Shown: piece after piece, positions 34,878 through 47,106 of the stretch | How the letters are laid out: the number at the start of each line of letters is the position of its first letter | Position numbering within the stretch: position 1 is the first letter of the stretch | DNA from: Maratus speciosus | Taxonomy: Eukaryota > Arthropoda > Arachnida > Araneae > Salticidae | Reading direction: 5' to 3' | Assembly: GCA_963932465.1 (NCBI GenBank) | Contig: OZ010786.1 | Span: 598,847,038-598,911,037, forward strand | DNA length: 64,000 bases | Translations under genes and position numbers: made by a program | The notes under the pieces: generated by a model | The model's input: the letters and a program-made list of their open reading frames with translations, nothing else | Told to the model about the DNA's origin: nothing | Database searches by the model: none

Positions 34878-35391
34878 ATATATTAGAAATTATGCCACAA
34901 TAATAGAACCTTTGACGAGGGCGTTGAAAGGGAAAGAACGTAGGGCTAAAATTAGTTGGACGCCAGAGATGGAAGAAGCTTTCCTCACTTTAAAGAGGAA
35001 ATTGACCGAAAACCCAGTTTTATATGCGCCAAATTATGCAGAGGAATTCATCATTCAGAGTGCCGCATCTGACCGCGGTATAGGAATTATAATGGCCCAA
35101 CGCGTAAATGGTGAAGAACACCCAGTCATATACCTCAGTAGGAAATTCACTCCTCCAGAGCAAAAGTTTTCTGCGAGCGAGAAAGAATGTGCTGTTATAA
35201 TATATGCGATAAAAAAATTAAGGCATTATTTAGACGGCCAGAAGTTTAGTATCGAGGCGGACCACAACCCTCTAATTTGGCTTCAAAAGAACGCTGGAAA
35301 TAATCCGCGACTAATCCGTTGGTCCTTGATACTTCAGCCTTATCATTATACAATCAGGCACCGTCCGGGGGAAAGAAATAGTGCATGTTGA
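34858..35391 (+). CDS. RNase H domain of the retrotransposon, in a shifted frame
   Basis: The frame starts inside the overlap with gag-pol and carries the RT connection and Ty3/gypsy RNase H: SWTPEMEEAFLTLKRKL, then IIQSAASDRGIGIIMAQ, YLSRKFTPPEQKFSASEKEC and IEADHNPLIWL. The usual first catalytic Asp of gypsy RNase H (D.S..G) appears as AASDRGIG, so one position may be altered. A second one-base insertion near 35379-35380 ends this frame at 35391. The conserved tail (..DCLSR) continues in another frame to a stop at 35411-35413. Both breaks are single bases, so the element is either newly inactivated or misread in the assembly. Confidence 0.85.
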   Translation: MSGYYSRYIRNYATIIEPLTRALKGKERRAKISWTPEMEEAFLTLKRKLTENPVLYAPNYAEEFIIQSAASDRGIGIIMAQRVNGEEHPVIYLSRKFTPPEQKFSASEKECAVIIYAIKKLRHYLDGQKFSIEADHNPLIWLQKNAGNNPRLIRWSLILQPYHYTIRHRPGERNSAC

Positions 35392-35413
35392 TTGCTTAAG
35401 TAGGGTTGAATAA

Positions 35414-35662
35414 ATTTAGGGAAATTGTATATAATTCTCAAAAAAAGGTGCTTGCATCATAAGGTATAAATAATTTACATTTCGTATATATTGTTGTAAT
35501 TGTCATAATAATGTTCCTGGAAAAGTGTGTAAATTTATATGTGTTTAGTACAAAAGAAAAAATGAATAATGAACCTCTGTGGTGAACGAATTTTGAGTGT
35601 AACACTGACTTCACTATAGATTTTCCAGCTACGTGAAAAATCTCTCTTGGAGGGGGGATTGC
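35414..35662 (+). other. Non-coding 3' segment and polypurine tract
   Basis: No envelope or other frame is seen. AGGGGGGATT at 35651-35660, just before the LTR, is the probable polypurine tract for plus-strand priming. Confidence 0.65.
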
Positions 35663-36392
35663 TGTAAGAACTTTACTAATTACCCCTAAAGACTATTTAT
35701 TCACGAACTATTAATTCGGGAGAAGATCCCCCTAGGGTCTTCTGGACTTTCCCACGCTAAGAGGAATCTCATAAACTCATAGTTCATCTCTGAACAAAGG
35801 TATGGTGCCGTCGAGTCTGCAAATATGAATGGAACTGGCAGTACATTTTCGTTCCGGCGCTAACTTAACATTCCATTGGATTGCACAGAGAGCAGGTGTT
35901 TCAGCCGTCCAGTAAGTGAGCGGTGACAACAGCTGAGGGGGAGAAAAGACGATTTCTCCTAGGACGGCGAGCTTCAGCCTTCGAAAAATAGGCGGTGGCA
36001 TCGGCTAAGAGGGAAAAAGCTAGTTTTCCCTAGGACCGGGAGTTTCAGCCTTGGAGAGAAGCGAGGTGGCAACGCGGGAGGAAGAGAGAAGCAGTTAGGA
36101 AGTGAGAGAGGGAGGACGCTGGCGAGGAGGTCTTGCTGGAGCTAGTGGTGAATGAGCGAAGCGAGGAGATGAGATAGATGGTCATCCGACCAGTCTTTTC
36201 TCCGATTGAAGTACTATATCTGTGGAAGCAGCCCGTTGATGGAACTTTTTATCCTGTAAAATTGACGAGAACCCAAACCAATATTGTTTAACTTGTAAAT
36301 ATTCAAAATATAATCGAGACTAAATAAAGGACTTAGATTTTGATAACTTACGCTACCATAGACTCTTGTCCAGTGATATCTAAGTCCCTACA
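35663..36392 (+). repeat. 3' LTR
   Basis: 730 bp, TG...CA, near-identical to 29066-29795, followed by the ACGG duplication. AATAAA lies near 36322. Confidence 0.95.
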
Positions 36393-36396
36393 ACGG

Positions 36397-38549
36397 GTTT
36401 CTATTCATTTTGATTGGGGAATTTTAAAGCCAAATCAGCGGCTGTTAGATGATACAATGGCTGTTTCCCTCTTTGATTAAATAAAATCAGTTGACTTTTC
36501 AAAATAAGCTAATATAAAATGAATTAAATAAACAGTCTTTGCCTCCCGGTATTTTTTAGCAAAGTGAAAAGAAAGTTTTTTTTTTTAATGACACTTTAAA
36601 TGTATCGTTTTTAATCTGACGTAATTTTCACTAAACTTTTCTTTCTCCTTTTACTATTCACGTGAAAATAATTTTGTTAGAAATGAAATATTATTTCCGC
36701 TATCCTAATAAAAATAGTTGAAAATATCATCTTAAAATATTACATAAATGTCTCGCGCAATTTTTAAATTAAACTGTTTTGGAATATTATTTTTTGTTCA
36801 TTTTGTGTAATGTGACGTAAATGTGACGTAATTTCTCCTATTTAATACTTCTAACGCATGTTAATGAATGTATTATTTTACAACATTCTTTCACTTTTAA
36901 AATTCACGTGTAATATGGTTTTTATGATAATTTTCAATGAGTTCCTGCTTTTTACATTTTCTTGTTTATAATAGTCACGTGTAAAATAAATTTTTAATTT
37001 GAAGCAAATATTATTATTTGCGCTGTTTAAACAGTTGGCTACAGTTTAAATTAATACCAATTTCTAAAATGTGTAAAAAAATATTTCTCGAAATGCTGAA
37101 AATTTGAATTTAAAATAGAAATAAAACCTCAAAAATGAGCCAAATTAATAAACTGAGTGAAGTCTGCACACCGGGAAATTCTGACGCATAAAATGATCTA
37201 AAAATGATTAAATTCCGATGTACAGTTTTTGCTCCTATAAAACTTTTTTAATGGAACAATTTTGTCCAACTTTAGCATTAAATATCTCTTTAAATATTTC
37301 TTCGATTTGAAAACTGTCTGCATCAGCGTGTTTATCAAACATTTCTCTATAATTCCACCGATTTTCATATTTTTGTATGCAATATTTTGCTTAATATTAA
37401 CGAAGAAAGACCTCTGGTCACAAAAAATTCAAAAACCGGCGGCGGCGGTGACAGCGGTAGTTACTTTTTTTTAGAATAGAGAGACAATAAAATTAAGAAA
37501 TATATCAAAATCCCGAAATTTCAGTAACAACCCCCCCCCCTCCCCCCCCCAAAAAAAGGTAATACTAATATAATTGTTTTTATTTATTATTTAAATATGT
37601 CTGTATTTAGAACCAGAATTTAATGAAAGCTTACTAATGAAATAAATAGTTATTTTCAAATAAATTTAACAATTAGAATATCAATAATTAATAAAATGTT
37701 TGTGAGAATTATTCACTTTAAATTAATTATTGTGATTATCGCAACTTTAATATTTTACATTCTGATAAGTGCAATTTAAAAATTAAATTTGATTACTTGG
37801 GTTTTTAGTTAAAAGTAAAAATATTTTATGCACTATGAATATTACTGAAATTATATTACTTTTTAGCAATGTCTACATGGAGGTCGGGGTGTCCATTGCT
37901 GGAAATTGACTAATTGAGCATTCCAGTAACGGACACGAGTCTTAAAACCTTAAAAAAAAAATTGTAAATGACCATTAGTATATAAAATTCAAAGTTTTCT
38001 ATTACTACCAAAACAAAATAAAAAAAAAGAAAAAATGCAAATTTTATAATAAAATAAAGAATACATAAATTTATTAAATGAATCCATATCTTAGCGTGTT
38101 CATTAAGATTTTCAGCGAAAAACATTGAAACTTCGAAACATTATTTTCTGCTTCCTGATTGATTTTACTAAGAGTGTCAACAATAAGCCATAATTTAAAA
38201 CATGCAAAGGAGAATTATGAAAAAAAAAATAATAATAAAAGCTAAATTTTTATTGGTAATTTTTTTATAAACCAAAAACATTGAAGGGTATCCATTATGG
38301 CACATTTACCCAATATTCCAGTTTCTATAACAGTAAATTTATTATATAAATATTCCACATTAGTAATAACAAAATATAAAATAATGATAATCCACGAGTA
38401 TCACATCAACCATAATTGTAAGAAAATTATAAACTTATCAAAATTTAAATTCTCGAAGATGTGAATTCAGAAAGAAAAAATAAATTTGCAAACAGAACGA
38501 AAAAGGATAAAATTAATAAAAATTGCTAAAATGTGGTACATTTTACTAC
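36397..38549. other. Unassigned DNA, includes one copy of a dispersed repeat
   Basis: 36590-37500 resembles 41180-41830. Shared motifs are TGACGTAATTTT, ATTCACGTG(T/A)AAA, CCTATAAAA.TTTTTTAA and GGCGGCGG(T) followed by TAGTTACTTTTT and AATAGAGAGA. A C run is at 37530-37549. 37550-38549 is very AT-rich without a supported frame. Confidence 0.45.
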
Positions 38550-38700
38550 AGGGTTTGTACGGTCCTTAAAATTTTTAAAGGTATATTTTTTTCCCCTTAA
38601 AAGAGCTTATTTTTATGCAAAATCTGCAAAAAGTTCTTAATTTTATTTTTGTATTATTTCTTAATCAGAGTTGAAACTCTTCTGCGTTTCTTTAAATTTC

Positions 38701-38731
<31 letters not shown>

Positions 38732-38818
38732 ATCATCTAAATTAATTCTTTCCTCACCTTCCTCAAAAATTTCGCTTCACACCTGGCCTCGTCCCACACA
38801 CACAGTACCAAAGTTAAA
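38550..38818 (+). mobile_element. hAT-like end fragment
   Basis: CAGGGTTTGTACGGTCC with CTTAAAATTTTTAAAGG is a hAT-type terminus related to the one ending at 12578. No partner end or duplication was found. A T run of about 28 lies at 38704-38731. Confidence 0.4.
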
Positions 38819-39545
38819 TACAGTAGAAGCGCCGATTATCCGAACAAATCGGGACCGACCCTAGTTCGGATAAGCAGAAGTTCGGATAAATGGACAGACA
38901 ATTTAAGAGAAGTTCCTGACTATACTAAAACCTACACACTTCAACCAGGCTTAGGACTGCCAGCACCAGTTAGTGCTGGCGTGTTTAAAAATTGTCTGTT
39001 GTTGTTGTTGTTGTTGATTGTTTGTTTAAAATTTTCTTTTTCTTTGTTTATCATCTTCTGAACTCCAGAGATTATAATTTAAGCAAAAAATTTTCGATTG
39101 TTGCTTGCTTTAAACTAGACATCCTGTTCAATGCTGCCATGTCTCGAATGATTTTTAAATACGTTAGTTGAATAGGATCAGCGTTCTTCTGCCGTTCAAG
39201 CCATTTCATATCTGTTTCCAAACTTTCAAAGGCTTCGTTAAGTGATGGACCTGGGTCGTTTCCAGAGCATTCGTTTTCATTTTCTTCAATTTCGTTTTCG
39301 TTGTTACTGCTCCCAGGGATACACTAATCGGGGATTCGATTTCGCATGCTAAAGCTGAAAAAAAAAAAAAAAATGAGAGAAAGAGGGTGTTTGGATAAGT
39401 GGAAGTTCGGTTTAAAATTTTTTGGGAGAAAGAGGTTGTTCGGATGATTGAAAGTTCAGTTAAAAATTTTTTCTGAGAGAAATAGGCTGTTCGGATAATT
39501 GGAAGTTCGGTTAATTGAAGTTCCGATAATCGGCGCTCTACTGTA
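38819..39545 (-). mobile_element. Internally deleted Tigger/pogo element with TA TSD
   Basis: The ends CAGTAGAAGCGCCGATTATC and the complement of CAGTAGAGCGCCGATTATCG are flanked by TA (38819-38820 and 39544-39545). Subterminal TTCGGATAA motifs are repeated at both ends. The 723-bp element keeps the final part of a transposase frame on the minus strand. Confidence 0.85.
39072..39323 (-). pseudogene. C-terminal remnant of a Tigger/pogo-type transposase
   Basis: An open frame without a start, from 39323 down to a TAA at 39072-39074, gives 83 residues. It has an acidic stretch, then SLNEAFESLETDMKWLERQ, then DPIQLTYLKIIRDMAAL and MSSLKQATIENFL. The AF.SL.T...W.ERQ..DP.Q...L...RD.AA..R.SSLKQ..I..F pattern is the C-terminal end of Tigger transposases. 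An in-frame stop lies just upstream, and the DDE domain and DNA-binding domain are deleted. Confidence 0.75.
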
Positions 39546-39589
39546 CATTTAAAATACCTTACTTTTTTTTTTTTTTACTTTTTCTGGAC

Positions 39590-40510
39590 TATTTTTACTT
39601 TTTTCTATCTTTACAAGAAAGTATTGGATTCGTGAAAATTTTCGACTTCCGGTTTTCGATGGATTTATACGTTATAGAAGGTCCTGAACACGATTTGATG
39701 GTTTTTAGAAAATGTCTGTATGTCATTCTGTGAGTCTGTAGGTGACAAAAATTTTGTGGGTGCTCTATCTCATGAACTAATGCACGGAATTTCATAAAAC
39801 TTTAGATTCAGTTAGACTTTGATATAAACTGGTTCTGATGACTTTTTGGTGTAAATCGCCCAACAGGTGGCGCTGTTGTGCTGCATTTTTCACGGTTTCC
39901 GCAATAGCTATATTTCAAGAACTAATGCACTGAATTTCATAAAACTTCAGATTCAGTTAGTCCTTGATATAATTCGGTGCTGATTACTTTTTGGTGAAAA
40001 TCGCCCAACAGGTGGCGCTTATATGCGCATTATTCTTGATAATCGGGATAGCATTATCTCGAAGAACTAATGCACGAATTTTCATCAACCTTCAGATTCA
40101 GCAAGTCCCTGATATAAATTATTGCTAATTAGTGTTTGGTGTAAATCGCTCAGGAGGTGGCGCTGCTACATGGAATTCTTTACGACTTCCGCAATAGCTC
40201 TATGTCAAAAACTAATGGACGGATTTTTATCAAACTTCAGATTCAGTGAGAAACTGACATAAGTTGTTGATTATTAGATTTTTGTGTAAATCGCCTAACC
40301 GGTGACGCTGATATGCTGCATTTTGCATGATTTACAAGATTTTAGCGATAGTTCTATCTCAAGAACTAATGCACGGAATTTCATATCTTTAGAATCCTCA
40401 TGATGGGCATAGATTGCCATTTGATTTTGGCACTGCACTAGAGAATTTTGAAGTATTAACATGTATGAGATAGAAGAAAGTTTTGGGATTGGCATATCCG
40501 ACTAGTTTAT
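39590..40510 (+). repeat. Dispersed element with a ~145-bp internal tandem repeat (5 units)
   Basis: It starts TTTTTCTATCTTTACAAG and TTTTCGACTTCCGG, and ends TATGAGATAGAAGAAAGTTTTG and CATATCCGACTAGTTT. Internally, GAACTAATGCAC with AATTTCAT and TTCAGATTCAG recurs near 39775, 39920, 40064, 40210 and 40362, each with AAATCGCCCAACAGGTGGCGCT. The same left and right ends occur at 52310-52920 with about one unit between them. Confidence 0.75.
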
Positions 40511-41335
40511 TTTGAAGTAACAATAAATAATCAATCCTAAATTTCATTAACAATTCGCATTCATTTCATTATAATTTGATCTAAATTCCCCTCTTCCAAA
40601 ATTTCACTTCCCCTTTTTGCTCCACGCTCCTTTACGATACCCAAAGTTTAAAAACTTTAAAACTCTTTCTTTAAACAAATTTCTGCTCCGTTTGTCATTT
40701 TATTGTAATGGATCATGAAAAAATTTTCCTCTCCCACCTGAAATTGACGTTTCCTCTCCCTTTTCCGACCCCCTCCCCCTCATCCTCTTTCCAAGCCCAT
40801 AAAATTTAAAGTCTTTAAAATTTCTTAGTTTATTATTTTCTTTTACCTATTTCGCGCTGTTCCGATCTTTGAGCAGACGAAGAAAAAGAGCTTCTAGAGC
40901 GCATACGCAAATTTTATGAATTCCAGTTGCTGCAACGACCGTTCCCCCAGACGGACGGACCAGACAGCGACTATAGGTGCTACGTATTTATATAATTACG
41001 GACGCGGGACGCACCTAAAAAGGAAAGATAGAAAGCACGGCCTTCCTCTAAATTTGAAGGCAGGATCCGCCCAAGGAAGCTTGCTGTCTGTCTGTGCCAG
41101 ATAAAACGATCAAAAGGGAAACATGAGTAACAAAACGATTTTATAGCAGACCCTTGATATTGGAAGTTCTTATGTGATTAGGAGGTCCGTTTGATGTTTT
41201 ATGACTTTCAAAGGATGTCTAGTTGTATCAAATGAAATGTGACGTTTCAAATATGACGTAATTTTTTTTCAATTTATTGCTTTTCGTACGTAATACCTGA
41301 ACTGTTTAAAAGTTTTTCTTTTTTTCTTTCTTTTT

Positions 41336-41369
<34 letters not shown>

Positions 41370-41699
41370 CACGTGTAAATATATTTTTCAATTGAAAAGT
41401 GTTTATAAATACATTATTATTTGGGGTTTTTTTTAACAGTAGGCTATGTCAAACGATGGATTAAATCCCTAAACTCAAATATTAAAATTTTGAATAAAAA
41501 ATTCGATTTTTTTTTCTTTTTTTTTAAATAGACTATAGACAAATAAAAAAAAACGAAAGTACTTGCATGCGAAAGATGTTTGAATTGCAATTCATAGTTT
41601 TTGATCCTATAAAAGTTTTTTTAACTGAACTTTGACCGTCTTCTACAGCTTGTTTATCATACATTTCTGTATAAAACTACCAGTTTTTATATGGAATAG

Positions 41700-41732
<33 letters not shown>

Positions 41733-42899
41733 GAGCCGAGAAAGAGTAAAGGTTACAATATATTCAATTACGGCAACGGCGGCGGTTGCGTCATTAGTTA
41801 CTTTTTATGGAATAGAGAGAATATAATTAATACAAAAATATGAAAAGCTTCTTAATTAGCAAACTATCTAAATTTGTCTATTGGGTCGCTCCATACAAAT
41901 TTAGCAAAACACCTGTGACTGTAAATTTAGAATTACGTATTGAAACTTTCATTCTTGGTTACAATCTCATTTTTCGAGGAATGTTTTTGAGTAGATTCAA
42001 ATAATAAATTGTAATTCGAAATAATTAAAATTTAGCTTAATAAAGACAGATGGCAGCACTAAAGAATTCTTCCGGAATAACATAAAAAATAAAATTTCTC
42101 TTTAAAAATTTAACACTATTATGTAAGAACTCAAAGTGCAAACTTCAGTATCTTACATTATCCATGATATTATGAACATAATAAACTTTCTTCATGCGAA
42201 ATATTAATTCTATGCAGGACTCTTTTGCTCTTTGATAAGGGGGGGGGGGGGGATTACTTTGTAATTTTTAAAGTAGATTTGTAGTTTCCAAGCCCTTTTA
42301 ACAATGAAAGAAACAAAATGTATTTTCAAAACTTGAGCATTTTTTCTTATAAATATTGCTTCTTACATTAATTTTATGGATATGTTTAAATTATTTTATT
42401 TTAATGCTTACAATTTTTTTATTTTGAAAAAAAAAAAAAAAAAAACGCCAAATATTTAATTTTTAAAATCAAGCTTTATTATTATCTTTAAAAATTAATA
42501 TTCTTACATATACGATTAAAAATCTTTTTAAAAAAACAACGCTGTATAACTTAAATTTATGTGAAGTAGTTAATGAGATAAAGGTTTCAAATGTACAATT
42601 TTGAACAATTGCTGTTTTACTTTAGATTTATCTAAAATACCCATAACTAGCAAAATATTTAATTTTAGCTGAAAATATTTCATACAAATCGATTTAGGCA
42701 TGAACAGAACCTAAATACCAAATGTGATAAATATAAGGTCCGATAAGACACCAAATTTTTTGCTCATTTTTTATGAGATCATCTCATTCTGAAAACTAAC
42801 AAGGAGTTAGAACTCTAAAACTAATTACTTGGTGTCGCCATCTATGAACAAAATAATACAATTATGCTAAGTAAAATTAATCTTCACAGGTTCAATTTT
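40511..42899. other. Unassigned DNA, includes repeat copy 2 at 41180-41830
   Basis: 40850-41105 is a less AT-rich block (GCAGACGAAGAAAAAGAGCT ... GTCTGTCTGTG) of unknown origin. 41180-41830 is the partner of 36590-37500. (TTA)n lies at 41702-41731. G runs are at 42239-42252. No gene is supported. Confidence 0.4.
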
Positions 42900-44710
42900 A
42901 TTTTTCCTTTGATTTTAATCATTATGCAATTCCTCATTTTTGCACCCTCCCAAATCCTTCACTCAGGGCATCTGCCCTAACTGCCACCCCTTACTTTTAC
43001 TATTGTCTGTGGCAGAAATGTCAAAACACCGGAGAACAGCACAGATTTCATGCAGAAACAAATTATATTTTTTATCTCTCCCTGAATTTTGTGCTATTTG
43101 TGCCTATGAACGAGATTGTAAAAAAGCAACATTTAAAAGAGATGCAAGAATCATTTTAAATATTTGATGCCTATTATCAACTAATTCGATTGATTATGTT
43201 AAATTTCTTTACTGATTTCGTCAGATTAGGATTAACAACAGATTTATGCTTGTTCTCAGTCCAATCACATCCATTGGAAATTGTTCATAATTTTGTCGGA
43301 TTAGTCCTTATTTTTGGCCAGTCAGCCTATTTAATTTTTTATTGCCTGTACAATTTTTCTATCGGCCCATTTAAATTTTTTATCAGCCATGTCTGTATTC
43401 TTTATTTTTAAAAATGCTGCCTTGGCATCAGAGTACAGGCACAACTGCTTCAAAATAGTTTCTCTCCCTGAATTATGTTCTATTTTTGCCCATCTACAAG
43501 GTTGTAAAAGTACAATATTTTAAAGAGATGCAAGAATCTGTTTAAATAATTGATGCAAATTACCAATTAATCTTCTATAATCGGGTTCCATGCATTTTTA
43601 GCCTCGCATGCTCGAGTACAATCAGTTGAATTCTTAAAAACCAGGAAGGGCAGCTACCTTTACCTCCTGATACAGGCCAGAAGGACCTTTTTAAAATTGG
43701 ATTTGTAAAAAAAAATTATGTAATTTTTAGTGGGGGGGGGGGGGGGGTTGCCATTGATTCTTCTACATTAGTAATAGGAATCAGGTTTGAATCTTGTAAT
43801 TCAATATACAAAATTTTGTTCTTTTTTCAATGACATATATTCGGAATTCATAAAGCAATATTAGAATTTTTAGCAAGTTTTTTAAATTCAATTTTTAGTA
43901 TTTTTTCATATTTTGAAATGATTTTTTTATATTTGTAAAATGAATCTGATTTCATTCTTTAAGCCCAGTATAGTAAATCTTGTCCTTGGCAATTTTTGAA
44001 TTTTTCGCGAATTTTCCCATGCGAGCTTTTGGCATTCAGAACAGGAACCCATTTTTAATCTTTTAGTTTAATATAGAAATTCAGACATTTGTGATTTTGT
44101 TTGTGTAGCAAAATATTTGAATGAGGTTTGCGTGTGTTTCGTTTTGTTTTTAGCTGGTAAGTGCATTCTGTGGCAATATTTGACGTTCGTAAAATGAATC
44201 AGGTTTGAATCTTCTAATATAAAAATTTTTTTCCTCTGCAGTTTTTGAATCTTTTGCAATTCTTAGTTTTTTTTTCCTGTTTTATGGCGATTTTTGAATT
44301 TTTGGTATTTTGTTGTGTTTTACGGATATTTTTTTTTAAAAACATTTTCTTAAACTCTTTGGTAAATTTTGCTGCTGCCATGATGTTATTCAAAGTTGAA
44401 AAGATACCAAACCGGTTCCTATAGCAATACGATGACGATGTTTTAAATATTTGAATTTATCTGAATCAAAATAGAAAATGACAATAAAAGGTTCAATTGA
44501 TTATAGACAAGAGCAGACACAGTCCACACAGGTGTACGCTGCTGAAGACAATGTGTACCGCATCCCCAAGTTAGTGTTTAATTTGAGGTTTGTTTGGCAA
44601 AAACCAAACAAGGTTATTAAACATGCACTGCTGAAATTACATTCTGAGAAAAATTATTTAAGGGGGATTAGCTTTTTTTTCTTTGGTTGATTTTTTTTTC
44701 ATTTTTCTAT
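42900..44710. other. Unassigned DNA with a ~385-bp-spaced direct duplication
   Basis: 43075-43200 (TCTCTCCCTGAATTTTG, AAAGAGATGCAAGAATC) recurs at 43461-43580. TCAGCC(T/A)..TTTAA.TTTTTAT phrases repeat within 43318-43390. A G run is at 43731-43747. Short frames here have no recognisable similarity. Confidence 0.45.
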
Positions 44711-44713
44711 TCC

Positions 44714-44878
44714 TTAGGGGCATCCCACACTGAGACGACAAGCGACATGAAGCCGAAACATGTAGCACATAAACCGGTCGAAACAAAGAACAAAGTTGTT
44801 TCAAACCTGTTTTAAACCAGTTTTTCCAGCGAATTCAAGCAACATGTCTTGTGTCGCCTTAGTGTGGGATGCGCCTTA
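44714..44878. mobile_element. PIF/Harbinger-type MITE with TTA TSD
   Basis: TTA lies at 44714-44716 and 44876-44878. The ends GGGGCATCCCACACTGAGAC and the complement of GGCGCATCCCACACTAAGGC enclose 159 bp. A three-base TTA target and a GGGC-rich terminus fit PIF/Harbinger. The interior has partial dyad symmetry (GCGACATGAAGC / CAACATGTCTTG) and no frame. Confidence 0.75.
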
Positions 44879-47106
44879 GTCTGTAGATTATTCCAGTGAA
44901 AAAATTTGAGTGAATACGAAGTTCTTTCATATAGTTATTTAGTACTTTAGAGCAACGCATCTGCAGTCTTACACTGTTTTGGAGCATTATAAACACATTT
45001 TACGCAAAATGACTTTTTTCAAACTGGTCGGAATAAGAACACAAAAACTATTAAACCGATTTTCTTATTTGTTTTTTAAATTAAAGGTAATGTAATTTAT
45101 AGGAGCTTGGGCCACTTGCCATTTTTACAAAAAAATATTTTAGAAGCATATCAAAAGGCAAAAAGGGGGGTCAGAAATAGGTCTTTCTTTCAAATCGCTG
45201 CCTCTTTGTTGATTTTAAACTTGTTGACCTCAAAGTGCTTTTAAGCTCCAGACAATATTATCTACTTTCATAATCCTTAACAAAAATTAATTGCAAACGA
45301 CTCCGGTGATCTATCGGATCCCACCCGATTGGAAGTGCACGCCGTGCAAGCTGGAACATCCACCAATGCAAATCGAGCCACATCAAATTTTTATTTTAAA
45401 AAATTTCAAATCTTCTTCAAATGATAATAAATAACATGCAAACAAACCAGAGCTAAAATCTTTTTTCTAATTCCAGAAAAGAAAATGCTAAAAAAACACA
45501 CTTTTTTCAGCCTTCTAGAAGCAAATCCCCCTTTAAAATATTTTCTTCACAGAGACCACCATTTTGTTATAGGCCAATTTTATGATATTTCAGGTTCTAG
45601 CAAACAAGTTATTTCAAAATACACAGAAATATATAATATTTAACACTGATTATTATTATTATTATTTTAACTTTAGTTAAAAAGCCAGTGAAACATCCTT
45701 AATATAAGGACGTAAGTTTCAAAATTCATTGTATCCAGAAAATCAAATTTTGGGAAATTGCCAAAAACCTCTAACTACATCCATTGGTTTTCATTATAAA
45801 TCAAGATCTTACAGTACCAAAAATACATGGATGAAACTAGTTTTTTTTTTTTTTATTATTATTTGTAGTGTTTTTTCAGTGCAGATTTACCAATAGAATA
45901 AATTGATAGAGAAACACATTTTTTTTTTTTTTTTCCCCCAATAAGACAAGTTTTGAAACCCATCCTCATATGAACTTTTCAACTCAATCATTTTTTTCTC
46001 CCAAGTGCTAATCTTTCAAATTATGCTGCAATGGCTCAACATATAAATGCCTGAAGCAATTTATTAATATAATAATTGATAAATTGAGAGCATTCCCGAA
46101 CCCATGTAATGATATTTTCAACAAATTTATTTTGCTTTCTGTGATAGCACTATGCAAGGTACTGGACATTGCCAGCATTCTTGCCCCTAACAATGCTGAA
46201 TTAGATGCCCTAAAATTTGTAATATAGATGACAACAAAAATTCAGGTTTGCCGGAGAATACCCTTTTCTTTGAGCGAATAGATAATTATGAATGATTCTG
46301 ATTTCCTACACAAAAAATGCTTCTTGTAATGACTGTACCACCACTTAAAGTTGTGGCAATGCGTTCTGAATCACCCTATATAATTGCTAAAAGATGCTGT
46401 TGAATTCCAGAGATACAATTATCTTGTTAATAATTATGTTAATAACAGCACAAATTACAATTCTAAGATGTTTACCAAAAGTTAAAAATACTGTAAAATC
46501 AGTTTTATTGAGCCTTTTGAAAGCACAGTTGAAGAAAAAAGAAAGATAATAAACTTTTCAGTGTTTTAAGACACTATTTTTCAGCAACTATCTCTAAGTG
46601 AAAAGGGAGGGGGGAGAGAGAGAGAGAAGCTGAATTTTATTACACTGAAATTATCGGCTGTTTGAAAATAAGATATAATGGCTCCTTGTCAGTCGACTTC
46701 TGTCTAACTCATAAAGTATTACTTAATTTTATATAATATGGAAAAATTATAGTGAAGCTGGCGAATTGTGATTCAGATTTTGAGATTTATAATGAAATTC
46801 AGTATACCTTTTAAAAATGTTTTGTCAATAACACAGAAAAACAGATATCTATGTAGAAATGAAACAAACATCTGATGAGAAATTTGAATAGAAAATGTAC
46901 TCCATGACCATTGACCATAGGTTGGAAAGGAGGATTTGAGATTCGACTCATAACAAGCTTCAGTATCTATAAAATTTTGAATGATCTCAATAAACATTTA
47001 TATGTTCTTTGATGCTTGAAAGCATAAACATAAGATTTGATGATGTATATATAATTAAATATCTGGAAACAAGGTAATATTAATAATATCAAATATTACT
47101 ATAATA
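44879..47106. other. Unassigned AT-rich DNA
   Basis: A short GC-richer patch at 45300-45380 (ATCGGATCCCACCCGATTGG with dyad symmetry) stands out but is not identified. (TTA)n is at 45650-45665, T runs at 45840-45853 and 45919-45934, and (GA)n at 46614-46627. Confidence 0.4.

Larger units (their letters stand above)
29062..36396 (+). mobile_element. Complete Gmr1-like Ty3/gypsy LTR retrotransposon (integrase before RT), young
   Basis: ACGG is duplicated at 29062-29065 and 36393-36396. Two 730-bp LTRs (TG...CA) differ at two positions by my reading. The layout is LTR, leader with tandem repeats, one long gag-pol frame, a shifted RNase H frame, purine tract, LTR. The pol order is protease, integrase, reverse transcriptase, RNase H. 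That is the order of Ty1/copia, yet the RT (YLDD, PFGL) and the GPY/F module after integrase are Ty3/gypsy type. This combination defines the Gmr1-like group first described in deuterostomes. No envelope gene is seen. Two single-base insertions break the frame. Confidence 0.92.

Noticed and set aside
43190..43411. 73-codon hydrophobic frame as a small membrane protein
   Set aside because: T-rich DNA gives Phe/Leu by chance. It overlaps a direct duplication and has no context.
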